Shown: one piece after another, positions 36,539 through 46,817 of the stretch | Layout: the number at the start of each line of letters is the position of its first letter | Numbering within the stretch: the first letter of the stretch is position 1 | Source: Gammaproteobacteria bacterium | GTDB lineage: Bacteria > Pseudomonadota > Gammaproteobacteria > AKS1 | Direction: 5' to 3' | Length of the DNA: 64,000 nucleotides | Assembly (NCBI GenBank): GCA_027006175.1 | Contig: JALTKS010000056.1 | Coordinates: 62,001-126,000, forward strand | The notes under the pieces: generated by a model | Database searches by the model: none | Told to the model about the DNA's origin: nothing | What the model saw: only the letters and a program-made list of their open reading frames with translations | Position numbers and translations under genes: made by a program

Positions 36539-37449
36539 ACGCATTGTCACAACAATTTGGCAAAGTAGCTGTGTTGATGGGGGGATTGTCAGCAGAGCGC
36601 GATATTTCCTTATTGACAGGAAAAGCCGTGCTGAGTGCCTTGCTGGAAAAAGGTGTTGATGCCGTAGCAATTGATGCGGGCAAGGATGTGATTGAAAAAT
36701 TATCGCAGGGAAATTATGAGCGTGTCTTTATCGCATTACATGGTCGTGGTGGTGAAGATGGCACGATACAGGGAGCACTCGAAATATTGTCATTACCTTA
36801 TACCGGCAGTGATGTTTTGGGTTCGGCGCTATCAATGGATAAATTACGCTGTAAACAATTATGGCAATCTGAAGCGTTGCCAACACCGGCATGGAAAGTA
36901 CTCACAGAAGAAAATGATTTGAAAACGGTAGAAGCGTTACAGCTACCCGTCATGATGAAACCGGCGCACGAAGGTTCCAGCATTGGCATGAGTAAAGTGG
37001 TTAATGCCGAAGATATAAAACAGGCATGGCAGCAGGCAAAAAAATATGATGATTCAGTGATTGCCGAACAATTTATTGAAGGTGCTGAATACACGGTAGC
37101 GATTCTTGATGGCGAAGCACTACCTGTTATTAAACTGGAAACAGATAACGACTTTTATGATTTTGACGCCAAATATCAGTCAGAACAAACACGTTACTTA
37201 TGCCCATGTGGTTTAAGTGAAGAACAAGAACAGCAAATTCAGGCCTTGGCATTGAAGGCGTTTCATGTGGCAGGAGCAAGTGGCTGGGGACGTGTTGATT
37301 TGATGATGGATGCGGAAGGGAATGCATGGTTGATAGAAGTGAATACCGTGCCGGGTATGACAAGCCATAGTTTGGTGCCGATGGCGGCACGCGCCGCTGG
37401 TTTGGAATTCCCGGAACTGGTGGTAAAAATTTTGGCAACGGCGGCATAA
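36535..37449 (+). CDS. ddl: D-alanine:D-alanine ligase
   Basis: A 304-residue ATP-grasp enzyme supplying D-Ala-D-Ala for MurF. AVLMGGLSAERDISLLTGKAVLSAL, FIALHGRGGEDGTIQGALEILSLPYTGS, MKPAHEGSSIGMSKV and LIEVNTVPGMTSHSLVPMAA are the substrate, ATP and metal motifs. The Tyr of SLPYTG and the normal C-terminal loop point to D-Ala rather than D-lactate specificity. It overlaps murB and precedes ftsQ by one base. Confidence 0.97.
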   Translation: MNALSQQFGKVAVLMGGLSAERDISLLTGKAVLSALLEKGVDAVAIDAGKDVIEKLSQGNYERVFIALHGRGGEDGTIQGALEILSLPYTGSDVLGSALSMDKLRCKQLWQSEALPTPAWKVLTEENDLKTVEALQLPVMMKPAHEGSSIGMSKVVNAEDIKQAWQQAKKYDDSVIAEQFIEGAEYTVAILDGEALPVIKLETDNDFYDFDAKYQSEQTRYLCPCGLSEEQEQQIQALALKAFHVAGASGWGRVDLMMDAEGNAWLIEVNTVPGMTSHSLVPMAARAAGLEFPELVVKILATAA

Positions 37450-37450
37450 C

Positions 37451-38230
37451 ATGGCACGTAAGAAGCTAAACAAGTTACATAAAGATCGGCAAGCCGAGAA
37501 CCGGGCGGTGATTCATTTCTTGTTGACGGGTATTGGTAGCCTGGTGTTTGTTGCCGTAGTTATCTGGGGTGTTCTTGAATTTCAGAGTACAACAACATTA
37601 CCGATTAAAAATGTAGAAGTGAAAAGTGAATTTATTCACATTACAGAAAAACAGATTCAGGAAATTGTAGCGAAAAATGATTTAGGCGGTTTCTTTGATA
37701 CAGATGTCGAAGCCATCACTGAAAGTATGCGTCAATTACCGTGGTTGGAAATGGTAACCGTACGTCGCGTTTGGCCAGACACAATACAGCTGGAAATAAG
37801 AGAGCGTAAAGCGATTGCCTATTGGAATAGAACCGCATTGTTAACAGTGGATGGCGTTGTTTTTAGTCCGGCAGTGGAAAGTTATCCATCGGGTTTGCCT
37901 CAGTTGTTTGGTCCAGTTGGAACAGAAAAAAATGTATTAAAAAATTACATTACATTAAATGCCGATTTGAAAAGACTTTATCTGAATATAGATGAATTAA
38001 AACTGGATAAGCGTCGAGCATGGACGGTTCGTTTGGAAAATGGAACTGTTCTGGATTTAGGGCGTAAGGAAATTAATAACCGTATGCAGCGTTTTATTAG
38101 TATCTATAACGATTATATTGCGAAGCAGGGAAACAAGATTGATGTGGTTGATCTTCGTTATACCAATGGTTTCGCAGTACGTTGGAAGAAAGAACTTAAA
38201 AAAGTAGCCGCTAAGGCTCAGTTAGGATAA
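37451..38230 (+). CDS. ftsQ: Cell division protein FtsQ
   Basis: A 259-residue bitopic protein. The basic cytoplasmic N-terminus is followed by a membrane helix (about residues 22-44), a POTRA domain (PIKNVEVKSEFIHITEKQIQEIV...LPWLEMVTVRRVWPDTIQLEIRERKAIAYWN) and the FtsQ-specific beta domain ending YTNGFAVRWKK. It nucleates the FtsQLB complex. It lies one base after ddl and six before ftsA. Confidence 0.95.
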   Translation: MARKKLNKLHKDRQAENRAVIHFLLTGIGSLVFVAVVIWGVLEFQSTTTLPIKNVEVKSEFIHITEKQIQEIVAKNDLGGFFDTDVEAITESMRQLPWLEMVTVRRVWPDTIQLEIRERKAIAYWNRTALLTVDGVVFSPAVESYPSGLPQLFGPVGTEKNVLKNYITLNADLKRLYLNIDELKLDKRRAWTVRLENGTVLDLGRKEINNRMQRFISIYNDYIAKQGNKIDVVDLRYTNGFAVRWKKELKKVAAKAQLG

Positions 38231-38236
38231 CGAGAC

Positions 38237-39472
38237 ATGTCCAGAAAAACTGAAAAAAATCTGATTGTTGGACTCGATATCGGGACATCGAAAATCGTTG
38301 CGATTGTTGGTGAAATTACCGATGAAAATACCATTGAGATAATTGGTATCGGTTCACATGTATCGCGAGGCCTTAAAAAAGGTGTGGTCGTGAATATTGA
38401 GTCGACTGTGCAATCAATTCAACGCGCAGTTGAAGAAGCTGAGTTGATGGCGGGTTGCCAAATTAACTCTGTTTACACGGGGATAGCAGGTAGTCACATA
38501 CGCAGTATGAATTCGCACGGTATTGTTGCGATTAAAGATAAAGAAGTAACTCCAAATGATGTTGAACGCGTGATTGATGCGGCAAGAGCCGTTGCCATAC
38601 CCGCTGATCAGCGCGTTCTGCATGTACTGCCACAGGAATTTATTATCGATAACCAGGAAGGGATTAAAGAACCTGTTGGTATGTCAGGTGTACGTCTTGA
38701 GGCAAAAGTACATTTAATTAGTGGTGCGATGAGTGCGGCACAAAACATTCTTAAATGCGTACGCCGTTGTGGTCTGGAGGTTGACGATATTATTTTAGAA
38801 CAGCTGGCATCCAGTCATTCTGTTTTAACAGAAGATGAAATGGAGTTAGGTGTATGTCTGGTTGATATTGGTGGTGGCACAACGGATATCGCTGTGTTTA
38901 CGGAAGGTGCGATACGTCATACCGCGGTTATTCCGATTGCAGGCGATCAGGTTACTAATGATATTGCTGTCGCACTACGTACGCCAACACAATATGCAGA
39001 AGAAATAAAAATCAAGTATGCCTGTGCATTAACACAATTAGCAGGTTCAGAAGAAACAATTGAAGTGCCAAGTGTTGGTGATCGTGCACCACGGCGCTTA
39101 ACAAGACAAACGTTAGCAGAAGTAGTTGAACCACGTTATGAAGAATTAATTACATTGGTTCAGGCTGAGTTACGCCGGAGTGGGTTTGAAGATCTTGTTG
39201 CCGCTGGAATTGTTTTAACCGGCGGCACCTCGAAGATGGAAGGTGTTGTTGAGCTGGCTGAAGAAATATTTCACATGCCAGTCCGTTTAGGTGTGCCACA
39301 TAGTGTGACAGGGTTAGTGGATGTTGTGAAAAACCCGATTCACGCCACCGGCGTTGGTTTGTTGTTGTTTGGTCATGAGCAACGTAAGACAGGCAGTGTA
39401 GAAGCATTGTCTGGAAGTAATGTGAATGCGCTATGGCAGCGTATGAAAAGTTGGTTTCAAGGGAATTTTTGA
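38237..39472 (+). CDS. ftsA: Cell division protein FtsA
   Basis: A 411-residue actin-like ATPase. VGLDIGTSKIVAIVGE is the phosphate-1 motif, LVDIGGGTTDIAVFTEGAI phosphate-2, and GIVLTGGTSKMEGVVELAEEIF the adenosine motif. The 1C domain lies between. The C-terminal amphipathic helix ALWQRMKSWFQGNF anchors FtsZ filaments to the membrane. ftsZ follows after 86 bp, with a good ribosome-binding site (GGAGGGG). Confidence 0.98.
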   Translation: MSRKTEKNLIVGLDIGTSKIVAIVGEITDENTIEIIGIGSHVSRGLKKGVVVNIESTVQSIQRAVEEAELMAGCQINSVYTGIAGSHIRSMNSHGIVAIKDKEVTPNDVERVIDAARAVAIPADQRVLHVLPQEFIIDNQEGIKEPVGMSGVRLEAKVHLISGAMSAAQNILKCVRRCGLEVDDIILEQLASSHSVLTEDEMELGVCLVDIGGGTTDIAVFTEGAIRHTAVIPIAGDQVTNDIAVALRTPTQYAEEIKIKYACALTQLAGSEETIEVPSVGDRAPRRLTRQTLAEVVEPRYEELITLVQAELRRSGFEDLVAAGIVLTGGTSKMEGVVELAEEIFHMPVRLGVPHSVTGLVDVVKNPIHATGVGLLLFGHEQRKTGSVEALSGSNVNALWQRMKSWFQGNF

Positions 39473-39558
39473 GATGGTTGATTATAAAGTCATCGCAAGA
39501 GTTGTTGTTAATAATAGTAGTAGTTTTAATAAAGTAGTTCTTAACTGGAGGGGCGATT

Positions 39559-40728
39559 ATGTTTGAATTAATGGATGCGTATAGTCAAAACGCGGTAATA
39601 AAAGTAATAGGTGTTGGTGGCGGTGGCGGTAATGCTGTTGAACACATGGTGAGTACTGATATTGAAGGCGTGGATTTTGTTTGTGCTAATACTGATGCAC
39701 AGGCACTGAAGAACTCTTCAGCAAAAACCATGTTGCAATTAGGTACGTCAATAACAAAAGGCCTGGGGGCAGGTGCAAACCCTGACATTGGTCGTGAATC
39801 GGCAATGGAAGATCGCGAACGTATTCGTGAAGTGATTGATGGCGCAGATATGCTGTTTATTACCGCGGGTATGGGGGGCGGCACAGGTACCGGTGCGGCA
39901 CCCGTGATTGCAGAAATTGCAAAAGAGATGGGTATCTTAACCGTTGCGGTTATTACACGACCTTTTTCTTTTGAAGGAAATAAGCGTAGCTCGATTGCTG
40001 CAGAAGGTATTAAAGAATTAGAAGCCAATGTGGATTCGCTTATTACCATTCCAAATGAAAAGCTGTTATCTGTGCTAGGTAAAAATGTGAGTTTGCTTGA
40101 AGCTTTTAAAGCAGCGAACAATGTATTACTGGGTGCGGTACAGGGCATTGCGGAATTGATTACACGTCCTGGTTTAATCAATGTCGATTTTGCTGATGTG
40201 CGTACAGTGATGTCTGAAATGGGTATGGCTATGATGGGATCAGCCAGTGCGCGTGGCGAAGGTCGTGCAGAAGCAGCGGCAGAGCAAGCCGTTGGTAGCC
40301 CGTTACTTGAAGATGTTAATCTTTCTGGTGCACGCGGTATTTTGGTGAACATTACCGCCGGTATGGATTTAACCATTGGTGAATTTGAAGAAGTAGGTGA
40401 AACGATTCGTCAGTTTGCATCGGATAATGCCACGGTGGTGGTGGGTACTGTGATTGATCCCGACTTATCAGATGAATTACGCGTCACTGTTGTTGCAACC
40501 GGACTAGGTGAACTTCAAAAAGCACAATTACCAAGAGATGAAGCACCACTTCGCGTTGTTGATGATAGTGCTGGTGCAACAACTTCTGGCGAAGAGCCTG
40601 ATTACGCAGAATTATCACGGCCAACAATCTTGCGTAAAAAAGCTTCGGGTGATGATTCTTTAATGGATGAAAGCACTGATTTGGAATATCTCGATATTCC
40701 CGCATTTTTACGTCGTCAGGCAGACTAG
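39559..40728 (+). CDS. ftsZ: Cell division protein FtsZ
   Basis: A 389-residue tubulin-like GTPase. The tubulin signature GGGTGTGAAPVIAEIAKEMG lies near 108-127, NVDFADVRTVM holds the synergy-loop Asp, and the C-terminal peptide YLDIPAFLRRQAD binds FtsA and ZipA. It polymerises into the division ring. A long open frame antisense to it is a composition artefact. A hairpin follows 31 bp after the stop. Confidence 0.99.
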   Translation: MFELMDAYSQNAVIKVIGVGGGGGNAVEHMVSTDIEGVDFVCANTDAQALKNSSAKTMLQLGTSITKGLGAGANPDIGRESAMEDRERIREVIDGADMLFITAGMGGGTGTGAAPVIAEIAKEMGILTVAVITRPFSFEGNKRSSIAAEGIKELEANVDSLITIPNEKLLSVLGKNVSLLEAFKAANNVLLGAVQGIAELITRPGLINVDFADVRTVMSEMGMAMMGSASARGEGRAEAAAEQAVGSPLLEDVNLSGARGILVNITAGMDLTIGEFEEVGETIRQFASDNATVVVGTVIDPDLSDELRVTVVATGLGELQKAQLPRDEAPLRVVDDSAGATTSGEEPDYAELSRPTILRKKASGDDSLMDESTDLEYLDIPAFLRRQAD

Positions 40729-40759
40729 TACGGCAACGATTGTAAAAATAATAGCTTAG

Positions 40760-40804
40760 GACGCCGTGCCACGACGGATTCGCCCCCTGAAGTGGCATGG
40801 TGTC
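40760..40804 (+). terminator. Hairpin after ftsZ, possible terminator or attenuator
   Basis: GACGCCGTGCCAC (40760-40772) can pair with GTGGCATGGTGTC (40792-40804) through 13 pairs including two G-U, around a 19-base loop. Only a short TTTCCTC run follows, so termination may be partial. It lies between ftsZ and lpxC, where reduced read-through would separate division genes from lipid A synthesis. Confidence 0.5.
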
Positions 40805-40952
40805 TTTCCTCATAATATCAGTCTCTTATCTTGATTTTGTGAGCGGGGTCACTATGAAAAGACTTAGTCTCTGTGCTACTATCTGTTCAGATTTTGGAAA
40901 AAATGACTCTTTTTTAGCCGCCAGATGAACTAAGCTATTGAAATATAAAAAA

Positions 40953-41864
40953 ATGATAAGGCAGCGTACTCTCAAAAACGTTATTCGAGCAACGGGTGTA
41001 GGGCTACATACAGGTGAAAAAATTTACCTGACCCTGAGACCAGCCGCTGTCGATACAGGAATTGTGTTTCGTCGCGTTGACCTGGACGTGCCGGTTGATA
41101 TTCCTGCTCGCCCTGAATACGTTGGTGATACGCAGCTATGTACCACGGTTTGCCGTGATGACACACGTGTTTCTACTGTAGAACATTTATTATCTGCATT
41201 GGCGGGTCTTGGTATTGATAATGCTTATATTGATTTAAGTGCCGCCGAAGTGCCTATTATGGATGGTAGTGCGGGGCCTTTTGTTTTTCTTATCCAATCT
41301 GCGGGTATCGAAGAGCAAAATGCACCGAAGAAATTCGTACGAATTAAAAATCCGGTTATTGTCGAAGAAGATGATAAGTGGGTTAAATTTGAGCCTTTTG
41401 ATGGTTTTAAAGTTAGTTTTAGTATCGACTTTGACCACCCTGTTTTTCAGACCCATACGCGTACCGCCGAGTTGGATTTTTCAACGACCTCTTTCGTTAA
41501 AGAAGTGAGTCGTGCTCGTACCTTTGGATTATTGAAAGACGTTGAACAACTTCGCGAGAATAACCTTGCGCTTGGCGGCAGTTTAGATAATGCCATTGTT
41601 GTTGATGATTACCGTATTTTGAATGAAGATGGCTTGCGCTACGAGGACGAATTTGTAAAACATAAGATCCTCGATGCAGTAGGTGACCTCTATTTACTGG
41701 GACATAGTCTGATTGGTGCCTTTAGTGGCTATAAATCGGGCCATGCGCTGAATAATCGTTTGTTGCGTGCATTAATTGCAAACGAAGACGCGTGGGAAAT
41801 TGTCACCTTTGAGGATACTGATAATCTGCCGATAGCATACTCAAAGCCGGTTCAGGCTAACTAG
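40953..41864 (+). CDS. lpxC: UDP-3-O-acyl-N-acetylglucosamine deacetylase LpxC
   Basis: A 303-residue zinc deacetylase, the committed step of lipid A synthesis. [31 protein letters not shown] matches E. coli LpxC. Zinc ligands lie in [15 protein letters not shown] and [20 protein letters not shown], with a conserved His in the latter. ATG 40953 gives the family N-terminus; a TTG 15 bases upstream is rejected. In enterics LpxC is degraded by FtsH through its C-terminus; here the tail [11 protein letters not shown] differs, so that control cannot be assumed. Confidence 0.97.
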   Translation: MIRQRTLKNVIRATGVGLHTGEKIYLTLRPAAVDTGIVFRRVDLDVPVDIPARPEYVGDTQLCTTVCRDDTRVSTVEHLLSALAGLGIDNAYIDLSAAEVPIMDGSAGPFVFLIQSAGIEEQNAPKKFVRIKNPVIVEEDDKWVKFEPFDGFKVSFSIDFDHPVFQTHTRTAELDFSTTSFVKEVSRARTFGLLKDVEQLRENNLALGGSLDNAIVVDDYRILNEDGLRYEDEFVKHKILDAVGDLYLLGHSLIGAFSGYKSGHALNNRLLRALIANEDAWEIVTFEDTDNLPIAYSKPVQAN

Positions 41865-41893
41865 TCACTGGAAAATAACGGGTTTACTGCTAG

Positions 41894-41915
41894 AATCAAG
41901 ACTAATTGCTTGATT
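41894..41915. terminator. Possible bidirectional terminator between lpxC and dciA
   Basis: AATCAAG (41894-41900) and CTTGATT (41909-41915) form a seven-base stem with an eight-base loop between convergent lpxC and dciA. The T-run after it on the plus strand is only four bases, and the A/T context on the other side is similarly weak. Confidence 0.45.
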
Positions 41916-41933
41916 TTACAAAGAAATAGTAAC

Positions 41934-42398
41934 TTATTTTTTATGGTTTTCAGCTAACTTCAGCCATTGTTGGCGGAGTTCATCGTCACGGATGGCGCAG
42001 GCAAGTTCACGTATTTGCTGGGCTGTCGCTGAATCCATATAGCGTTGAGCCGATATTTTAGATGTATTGGATTGTTGTTGAGGCTGAACACGAACAGTCA
42101 CCTTTTCAACAAGATGGTAACCGGCCTGACGACGAATAGTCGGTAAAAGCGTGGTTAACTGGAAACGTAATTTTGCTGCCCAGCCAGAACTGTCAGCATG
42201 AATAATTAAAGTATCATGTTTGAGTTGAGCACTAAGGCAATGTGATTGGCTGTTTTCAGGAAGCAGCGCCTGAATAGTTGAAAGTAGAGCGGAATGCGCC
42301 CGATTTTGTTTGAGCAGTTGTACCTGATGACTTTTAACAGGACTTGCAGACAAAATGGTCTGAATTGAGCGTAGTGATTTTTTGTTGGATTTAGTCAC
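41934..42398 (-). CDS. dciA: DciA-like protein (DUF721), candidate helicase loader
   Basis: A 154-residue protein. Its middle part, QNRAHSALLSTIQALLPENSQSHCLSAQLKHDTLIIHADSSGWAAKLRFQLTTLLPTIRRQAG, is the DUF721/DciA domain. DciA is the ancestral loader of the replicative helicase DnaB in bacteria lacking DnaC. The extensions are hydrophilic and rich in Gln, Ser and Lys. A DUF721 gene between lpxC and secA is also found in Pseudomonas. It is divergent from the M23 peptidase gene. Confidence 0.85.
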   Translation of the reverse strand: MTKSNKKSLRSIQTILSASPVKSHQVQLLKQNRAHSALLSTIQALLPENSQSHCLSAQLKHDTLIIHADSSGWAAKLRFQLTTLLPTIRRQAGYHLVEKVTVRVQPQQQSNTSKISAQRYMDSATAQQIRELACAIRDDELRQQWLKLAENHKK

Positions 42399-42453
42399 GT
42401 TAGTTTTATCTGGGCTAAGTTTATTTGTACATAATAACCGGTGTTACTAGACG

Positions 42454-43371
42454 ATGAACATAGTTTTTTTGTCACACAGTAAAGGGCATGTAGGTAGTGT
42501 CAATATTAATCGTAATAGATTGATACTCATTGCTATTTCTGCACTTATTATTCCTGCAGCCATGATCTATGCAGGCTATCAGTGGGGAAATAGTGCTCAA
42601 ATTGCCAGTGATCCAGCCAATATTGAAATGCAAATTGAGCTAGCGTCACAACGTGAAGAGTTAAACCATGTTGTTTCTGAAGCAGATCGTCATATGAACT
42701 CGCTGTCAAAACAGTTGGGCAAAGTTCAGGCACGTGTTATTCGACTCGACGCCTTAGGACGTCGCCTCACTAAAATAGCCAAGCTTGATAAAGGCGAATT
42801 CAACTTTGATGAAGCGCCGGCACAAGGTGGTCCTGTTAGTAGTGAGCACTTACAGTCAGCTTCTGTTCCTGATTTTATGCAGCAACTCGAAGAGTTATCA
42901 CGTCAAATTGACAGTCGTGGCGAGCAATTAAGTGTGCTCGAAACCATGATGATGAGTAATAAATTACAAAAGAAGGTGATCCCGACAGGTCGGCCTATTT
43001 CCAAGGGCTGGATGTCTTCTTATTATGGTATGCGTAACGACCCGTTTTCCGGTAAGCGTGAACACCATAAAGGCATTGATTTTGCTGGAAAAGATGGCAG
43101 TTCTGTTAATGTCGTTGCATCCGGTGTTGTAACCTGGGCCTCCGAGCGTTATGGCTACGGTAATATGGTTGAGGTTAACCACGGCAATGGCTTTACAACG
43201 CGTTACGGGCACAATAAGAAGATATTGGTAAAAGTAGGCGATAAAGTAGCGAAAGGCGATAAATTGGCGTTAATGGGGTCAACTGGCCGCTCAACAGGAC
43301 CTCATGTGCATTTTGAAGTACTAAAAAATGGCCGAAACGTTAATCCAACCAAATACGTCAACGCCCGATAA
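42454..43371 (+). CDS. Membrane-anchored M23-family metallopeptidase
   Basis: A 305-residue protein with an N-terminal membrane segment (RLILIAISALIIPAAMIYAGY, about 22-42), then a coiled coil (about 60-115). The C-terminal LytM domain carries HHKGIDFAG and GPHVHFEV, which keep the zinc ligands H-x3-D and H-x-H. Active M23 enzymes cut peptide crosslinks in peptidoglycan; coiled-coil members can also be amidase activators, but the intact ligands favour an active peptidase. It sits just upstream of secA, as in Pseudomonas. Confidence 0.88.
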   Translation: MNIVFLSHSKGHVGSVNINRNRLILIAISALIIPAAMIYAGYQWGNSAQIASDPANIEMQIELASQREELNHVVSEADRHMNSLSKQLGKVQARVIRLDALGRRLTKIAKLDKGEFNFDEAPAQGGPVSSEHLQSASVPDFMQQLEELSRQIDSRGEQLSVLETMMMSNKLQKKVIPTGRPISKGWMSSYYGMRNDPFSGKREHHKGIDFAGKDGSSVNVVASGVVTWASERYGYGNMVEVNHGNGFTTRYGHNKKILVKVGDKVAKGDKLALMGSTGRSTGPHVHFEVLKNGRNVNPTKYVNAR

Positions 43372-43517
43372 AAATAGTGATTTGGCAATAAAATCTGTCT
43401 AGTTGCACTACGCACTAAACTCCCCTAAAGTAGCTGCGGAATTAACATTCTGGTGTTTATCTATATAGCGTAAACAGCAGGTTCTCTATAACGAATATTC
43501 AGATAGTCCCTAATATC

Positions 43518-46238
43518 ATGGTACGTAAGCTTTTACGCAAAGTCTTTGGTAGTCGAAATGATCGACTGGTAAAGCGTTATTTATCAAAAGTCACCAGCAT
43601 CAATGCGCTTGAGCCAGACTTAGAGTCGCTTTCTGATGCCGATTTGCAAGCTAAAACACAGGATTTTCGTTCGCGTCTGGACGCAGGTGAAACGCTTGAT
43701 GACATCATGCCAGAAGCCTTTGCTGTTGTGCGTGAAGCCAGTAAACGTGTCATGAACATGCGACCGTATGATGTGCAATTAGTCGGTGGCATGGTGCTGC
43801 ATGACGGAAATATTTCTGAAATGCGCACAGGTGAAGGTAAAACATTAGTGGCAACCTTACCGGTTTATTTGAATGCATTGTCCGGTAAAGGTGTTCATGT
43901 TGTTACGGTGAATGATTACCTTGCAGAGCGTGATGCGAAATGGATGGAGCCGCTGTATAACTTTTTAGGTTTAACAGTAGGGATCATCATCGCAGGGATG
44001 TCAGCAGACGAAAAGCGCGCAAGTTACGCTGCAGATATTACTTACGGTACTAATAACCAATACGGCTTTGATTATCTGCAAGATAATTTGTCGTTTTCAA
44101 TTGAAGATAAAATGCAGCGCGAACTGAATTTTGCCGTGATTGATGAAGTCGATTCAATCTTGATCGATGAAGCACGTACCCCATTAATCATTTCCGGTGA
44201 AGCAGAAGACAGTTCTGATCTCTATATTAAAATTGATAAATTAATCCCTAAACTGACCGAGCAAAAAGAAGAAGACGGTGAAGGTGATTACACATTGGAT
44301 GAAAAAGCGCGCCAGGCGCTATTAACCGAAGCGGGTCATGAGCATATTGAAAACCTGCTTGTTACTGAAGGCATTCTTAAAGAAGGCGAAAGTCTTTACG
44401 ATGCCGCAAATATTATGATCATGCAGCATGTCGATTCCGCTTTACGTGCCCACACATTGCATCAACGAGATGTTCACTATGTTGTGCAGCAAGGTGAAAT
44501 CATTATTGTTGATGAGTTCACCGGACGTACCACACCCGGCAGACGTTGGTCTGAAGGTTTGCATCAAGCGGTTGAGGCTAAAGAAGGTGTTGCCATTCAA
44601 AGTGAATCGCGCACGGTTGCCTCGATTACGTTCCAGAACTTCTTCCGTCTTTATAATAAATTATCAGGCATGACGGGTACGGCCGACACGGAAGCATTCG
44701 AGTTCCAGCAAATTTACGGTCTTGAAGTGGTTGTGATCCCAACAAACCGTCCTATGGCACGTGATGATCGCAGTGACCTTATTTTCCTTAATAAACAGGC
44801 TAAATTTAATGCTGTTATTGAAGATATTCGAGCTTGTCAGGAACGAGGACAACCGGTATTAGTTGGTACCGCTTCGATTGAGGCCTCTGAAGAACTTTCA
44901 CAGATGCTGGATAAAGCCAAAATAAAACACCAGGTACTGAATGCAAAATTCCATGAACGTGAAGCAGAGATTATTGTTGAAGCCGGTCGCCCAGGTGCGA
45001 TAACCATCGCAACCAATATGGCAGGTCGTGGTACAGATATTGTATTAGGTGGTAACCTGGAAGCAGAGCTGAAAGCACTGGGCGATGTTGATGAGGCCAC
45101 ACGCAAAGCACATGAACACGAATGGCATGAACGCCATACTAAAGTGTTAGAAGTGGGTGGTTTGCATATCATTGGAACAGAACGCCACGAGTCACGTCGT
45201 ATTGATAATCAGTTACGAGGTCGTGCAGGTCGTCAGGGTGATCCCGGTTCAAGTCAATTCTTCGTTTCACTGGATGATAACTTAATGCGTATTTTTGCAT
45301 CCGATCGAGTTGCAGGAATGATGAAGCGTTTAGGTATGGAAGATGGCGAAGCCATTGAGCATCCATGGATTAATAAAGCGATTGAAAATGCGCAGCGCAA
45401 GGTTGAAGGGCATAACTTCGATATTCGTAAGCAATTACTCGAATATGATGATGTTGCCAATGATCAGCGTAAAGAAATTTACAATATGCGTAATGAGTTA
45501 ATGGCAGAGGAAGATGTATCAGAACGTATTATCAGTATGCGAGTTGATGTTCTTAATGCCGTAATCAGTGGGCATATCATTCCTGGCAGTATCGAAGAAC
45601 AGTGGGATATTGATGGGCTTGAAGATGAACTCGAATCAGAGTTTATGTTGAAGCTGGATATTAAATACTGGTTGAAAGCCGATGATTCACTGCACGAAGA
45701 AACACTTCGTGAAAAAATCATTGATGAAGCTGTGCGTATTTATAAAGAAAAAGAAGAATTGGCAGGAACCGAGGTGTTAAGGCATTTCGAAAAGGCCATG
45801 ATGTTACAAGTGCTCGATTCGTTCTGGAAAGATCACCTTTCTTCAATGGATTACCTGCGTAACAGTATTGGTTTGCGTGGTTACGCACAGAAGAATCCGA
45901 AGCAAGAATTCAAACGTGAAGCGTTTGAAATGTTTGCCAGCATGATTGAGCGTATTAAGCATGAAGTCGTCTCGATGTTATCTAAGGTACAGATCCGTGA
46001 TGAAGAGGATGTTGAGGCAGTTGAAGAGCAACGTCGTCGTCAGGGAACAATGACGTTTGAGCATGATGCTGCGGCAGAAATAACGGATTCAGGGTCGGCG
46101 GGTGAAGCGGGTGTTGCTGATGTACCGGAAGATGCTGAGGCTCCGTTTGTGCGAGATGGGCGTAAGGTTGGGCGTAATGAGCCTTGTCCTTGTGGTTCGG
46201 GTAAGAAGTATAAGCAGTGTCATGGGAAGTTGAGTTAA
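43518..46238 (+). CDS. secA: Preprotein translocase ATPase SecA
   Basis: A 906-residue motor protein, typical length. [17 protein letters not shown] is Walker [22 protein letters not shown] the DEAD-like Walker B, and [15 protein letters not shown] plus [18 protein letters not shown] belong to the second helicase domain. The C-terminal zinc finger [14 protein letters not shown] binds SecB. No secM arrest gene precedes it; the 146-bp leader has no comparable reading frame. It is followed by a 663-bp region filled with palindromic repeats. Confidence 0.98.
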   Translation: MVRKLLRKVFGSRNDRLVKRYLSKVTSINALEPDLESLSDADLQAKTQDFRSRLDAGETLDDIMPEAFAVVREASKRVMNMRPYDVQLVGGMVLHDGNISEMRTGEGKTLVATLPVYLNALSGKGVHVVTVNDYLAERDAKWMEPLYNFLGLTVGIIIAGMSADEKRASYAADITYGTNNQYGFDYLQDNLSFSIEDKMQRELNFAVIDEVDSILIDEARTPLIISGEAEDSSDLYIKIDKLIPKLTEQKEEDGEGDYTLDEKARQALLTEAGHEHIENLLVTEGILKEGESLYDAANIMIMQHVDSALRAHTLHQRDVHYVVQQGEIIIVDEFTGRTTPGRRWSEGLHQAVEAKEGVAIQSESRTVASITFQNFFRLYNKLSGMTGTADTEAFEFQQIYGLEVVVIPTNRPMARDDRSDLIFLNKQAKFNAVIEDIRACQERGQPVLVGTASIEASEELSQMLDKAKIKHQVLNAKFHEREAEIIVEAGRPGAITIATNMAGRGTDIVLGGNLEAELKALGDVDEATRKAHEHEWHERHTKVLEVGGLHIIGTERHESRRIDNQLRGRAGRQGDPGSSQFFVSLDDNLMRIFASDRVAGMMKRLGMEDGEAIEHPWINKAIENAQRKVEGHNFDIRKQLLEYDDVANDQRKEIYNMRNELMAEEDVSERIISMRVDVLNAVISGHIIPGSIEEQWDIDGLEDELESEFMLKLDIKYWLKADDSLHEETLREKIIDEAVRIYKEKEELAGTEVLRHFEKAMMLQVLDSFWKDHLSSMDYLRNSIGLRGYAQKNPKQEFKREAFEMFASMIERIKHEVVSMLSKVQIRDEEDVEAVEEQRRRQGTMTFEHDAAAEITDSGSAGEAGVADVPEDAEAPFVRDGRKVGRNEPCPCGSGKKYKQCHGKLS

Positions 46239-46249
46239 TTTTATTCGTG

Positions 46250-46817
46250 GCACCGTAGCCTGCTGTCAGTCATCAGCTGCTGGCTCAGGGAATCTCACTA
46301 CGTTCGATTCAATTCGCCATCATCTGATGCCTGACATCAGGCTACTCTGAAGTAGGATTAAAATTTACCTAGTTAAGCGCTATCAGGTGAATTATTCCGA
46401 CGCATTGGTGCAGTGCAACGAACCTCTAAGAAGGAATCATTCACCTGATAGCGCCGACTATGCACCGTAGCCTGCTGTCAGTCATCAGCTGCTGGCTCAG
46501 GGAATCTCACTACGTTCGATTCAATTCACCATCATCTGATGACTGACATCATGCTACTCTGAAGTAGTCATTAAGATTTACCTCGCTAAGCGCTATCAAG
46601 TGAAAAATTCCGACGCATTGGTGCAGTGCAACGAACCTCTAAGGAGGAATTATTCACTTGATAGCGCGAACTTGGCACCGTAGCCTGCTGCCAGTCATCA
46701 GCTGCTGGCTCAGGGAATCTCACTACGTTCGATTCGATTCGCCATCATCTGATGCCTGACATCATGCTACTCTGAAGTAGTGATTGAGATTATTAACCTG
46801 ATAGCGCGAACTTCGCA
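46250..46817. repeat. Tandem array of two alternating ~106-bp palindromic modules (A-B-A-B-A-deleted B)
   Basis: The secA-argJ gap holds A copies at 46250-46355, 46462-46567 and 46675-46780 (106 bp each), alternating with B at 46356-46461 and 46568-46674. A truncated B (about 46781-46817) lacks its left arm and loop. Each A can fold into a stem of about 29 bp with a few mismatches around a conserved loop with GGGAATCTCACTACG. Each B has 22-bp arms (46377-46398/46433-46454 and 46590-46611/46646-46667). Between the two B copies the arms differ at a position where both sides changed together (G-C to A-T), and the loop is almost unchanged. No coding frame or transposase is seen. The remaining bases to argJ (46818-46901) are AT-rich, probably its promoter. 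Confidence 0.9.

Noticed and set aside
39585-40376. 263-codon frame antisense to ftsZ
   Set aside because: It mirrors ftsZ codon use, has no ribosome-binding site and the translation is Ser/Pro/Ala-rich with no recognisable domain.
40854-40928. 24-codon reading frame upstream of lpxC (MKRLSLCATICSDFGKNDSF...)
   Set aside because: No ribosome-binding site, no stop-codon coupling to lpxC and no regulatory-residue run; too little to support a leader peptide.
43372-43517. Possible secM upstream of secA
   Set aside because: The 146-bp leader has no signal-peptide-like frame and no arrest motif; the M23 peptidase gene occupies the usual place.
46250-46817. Tandem repeats as a CRISPR array or integron attC array
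   Set aside because: Units are about 106 bp palindromes without unique spacers and no cas, integrase or cassette genes are near; attC sites have conserved ends and variable loops, the opposite of what is seen.
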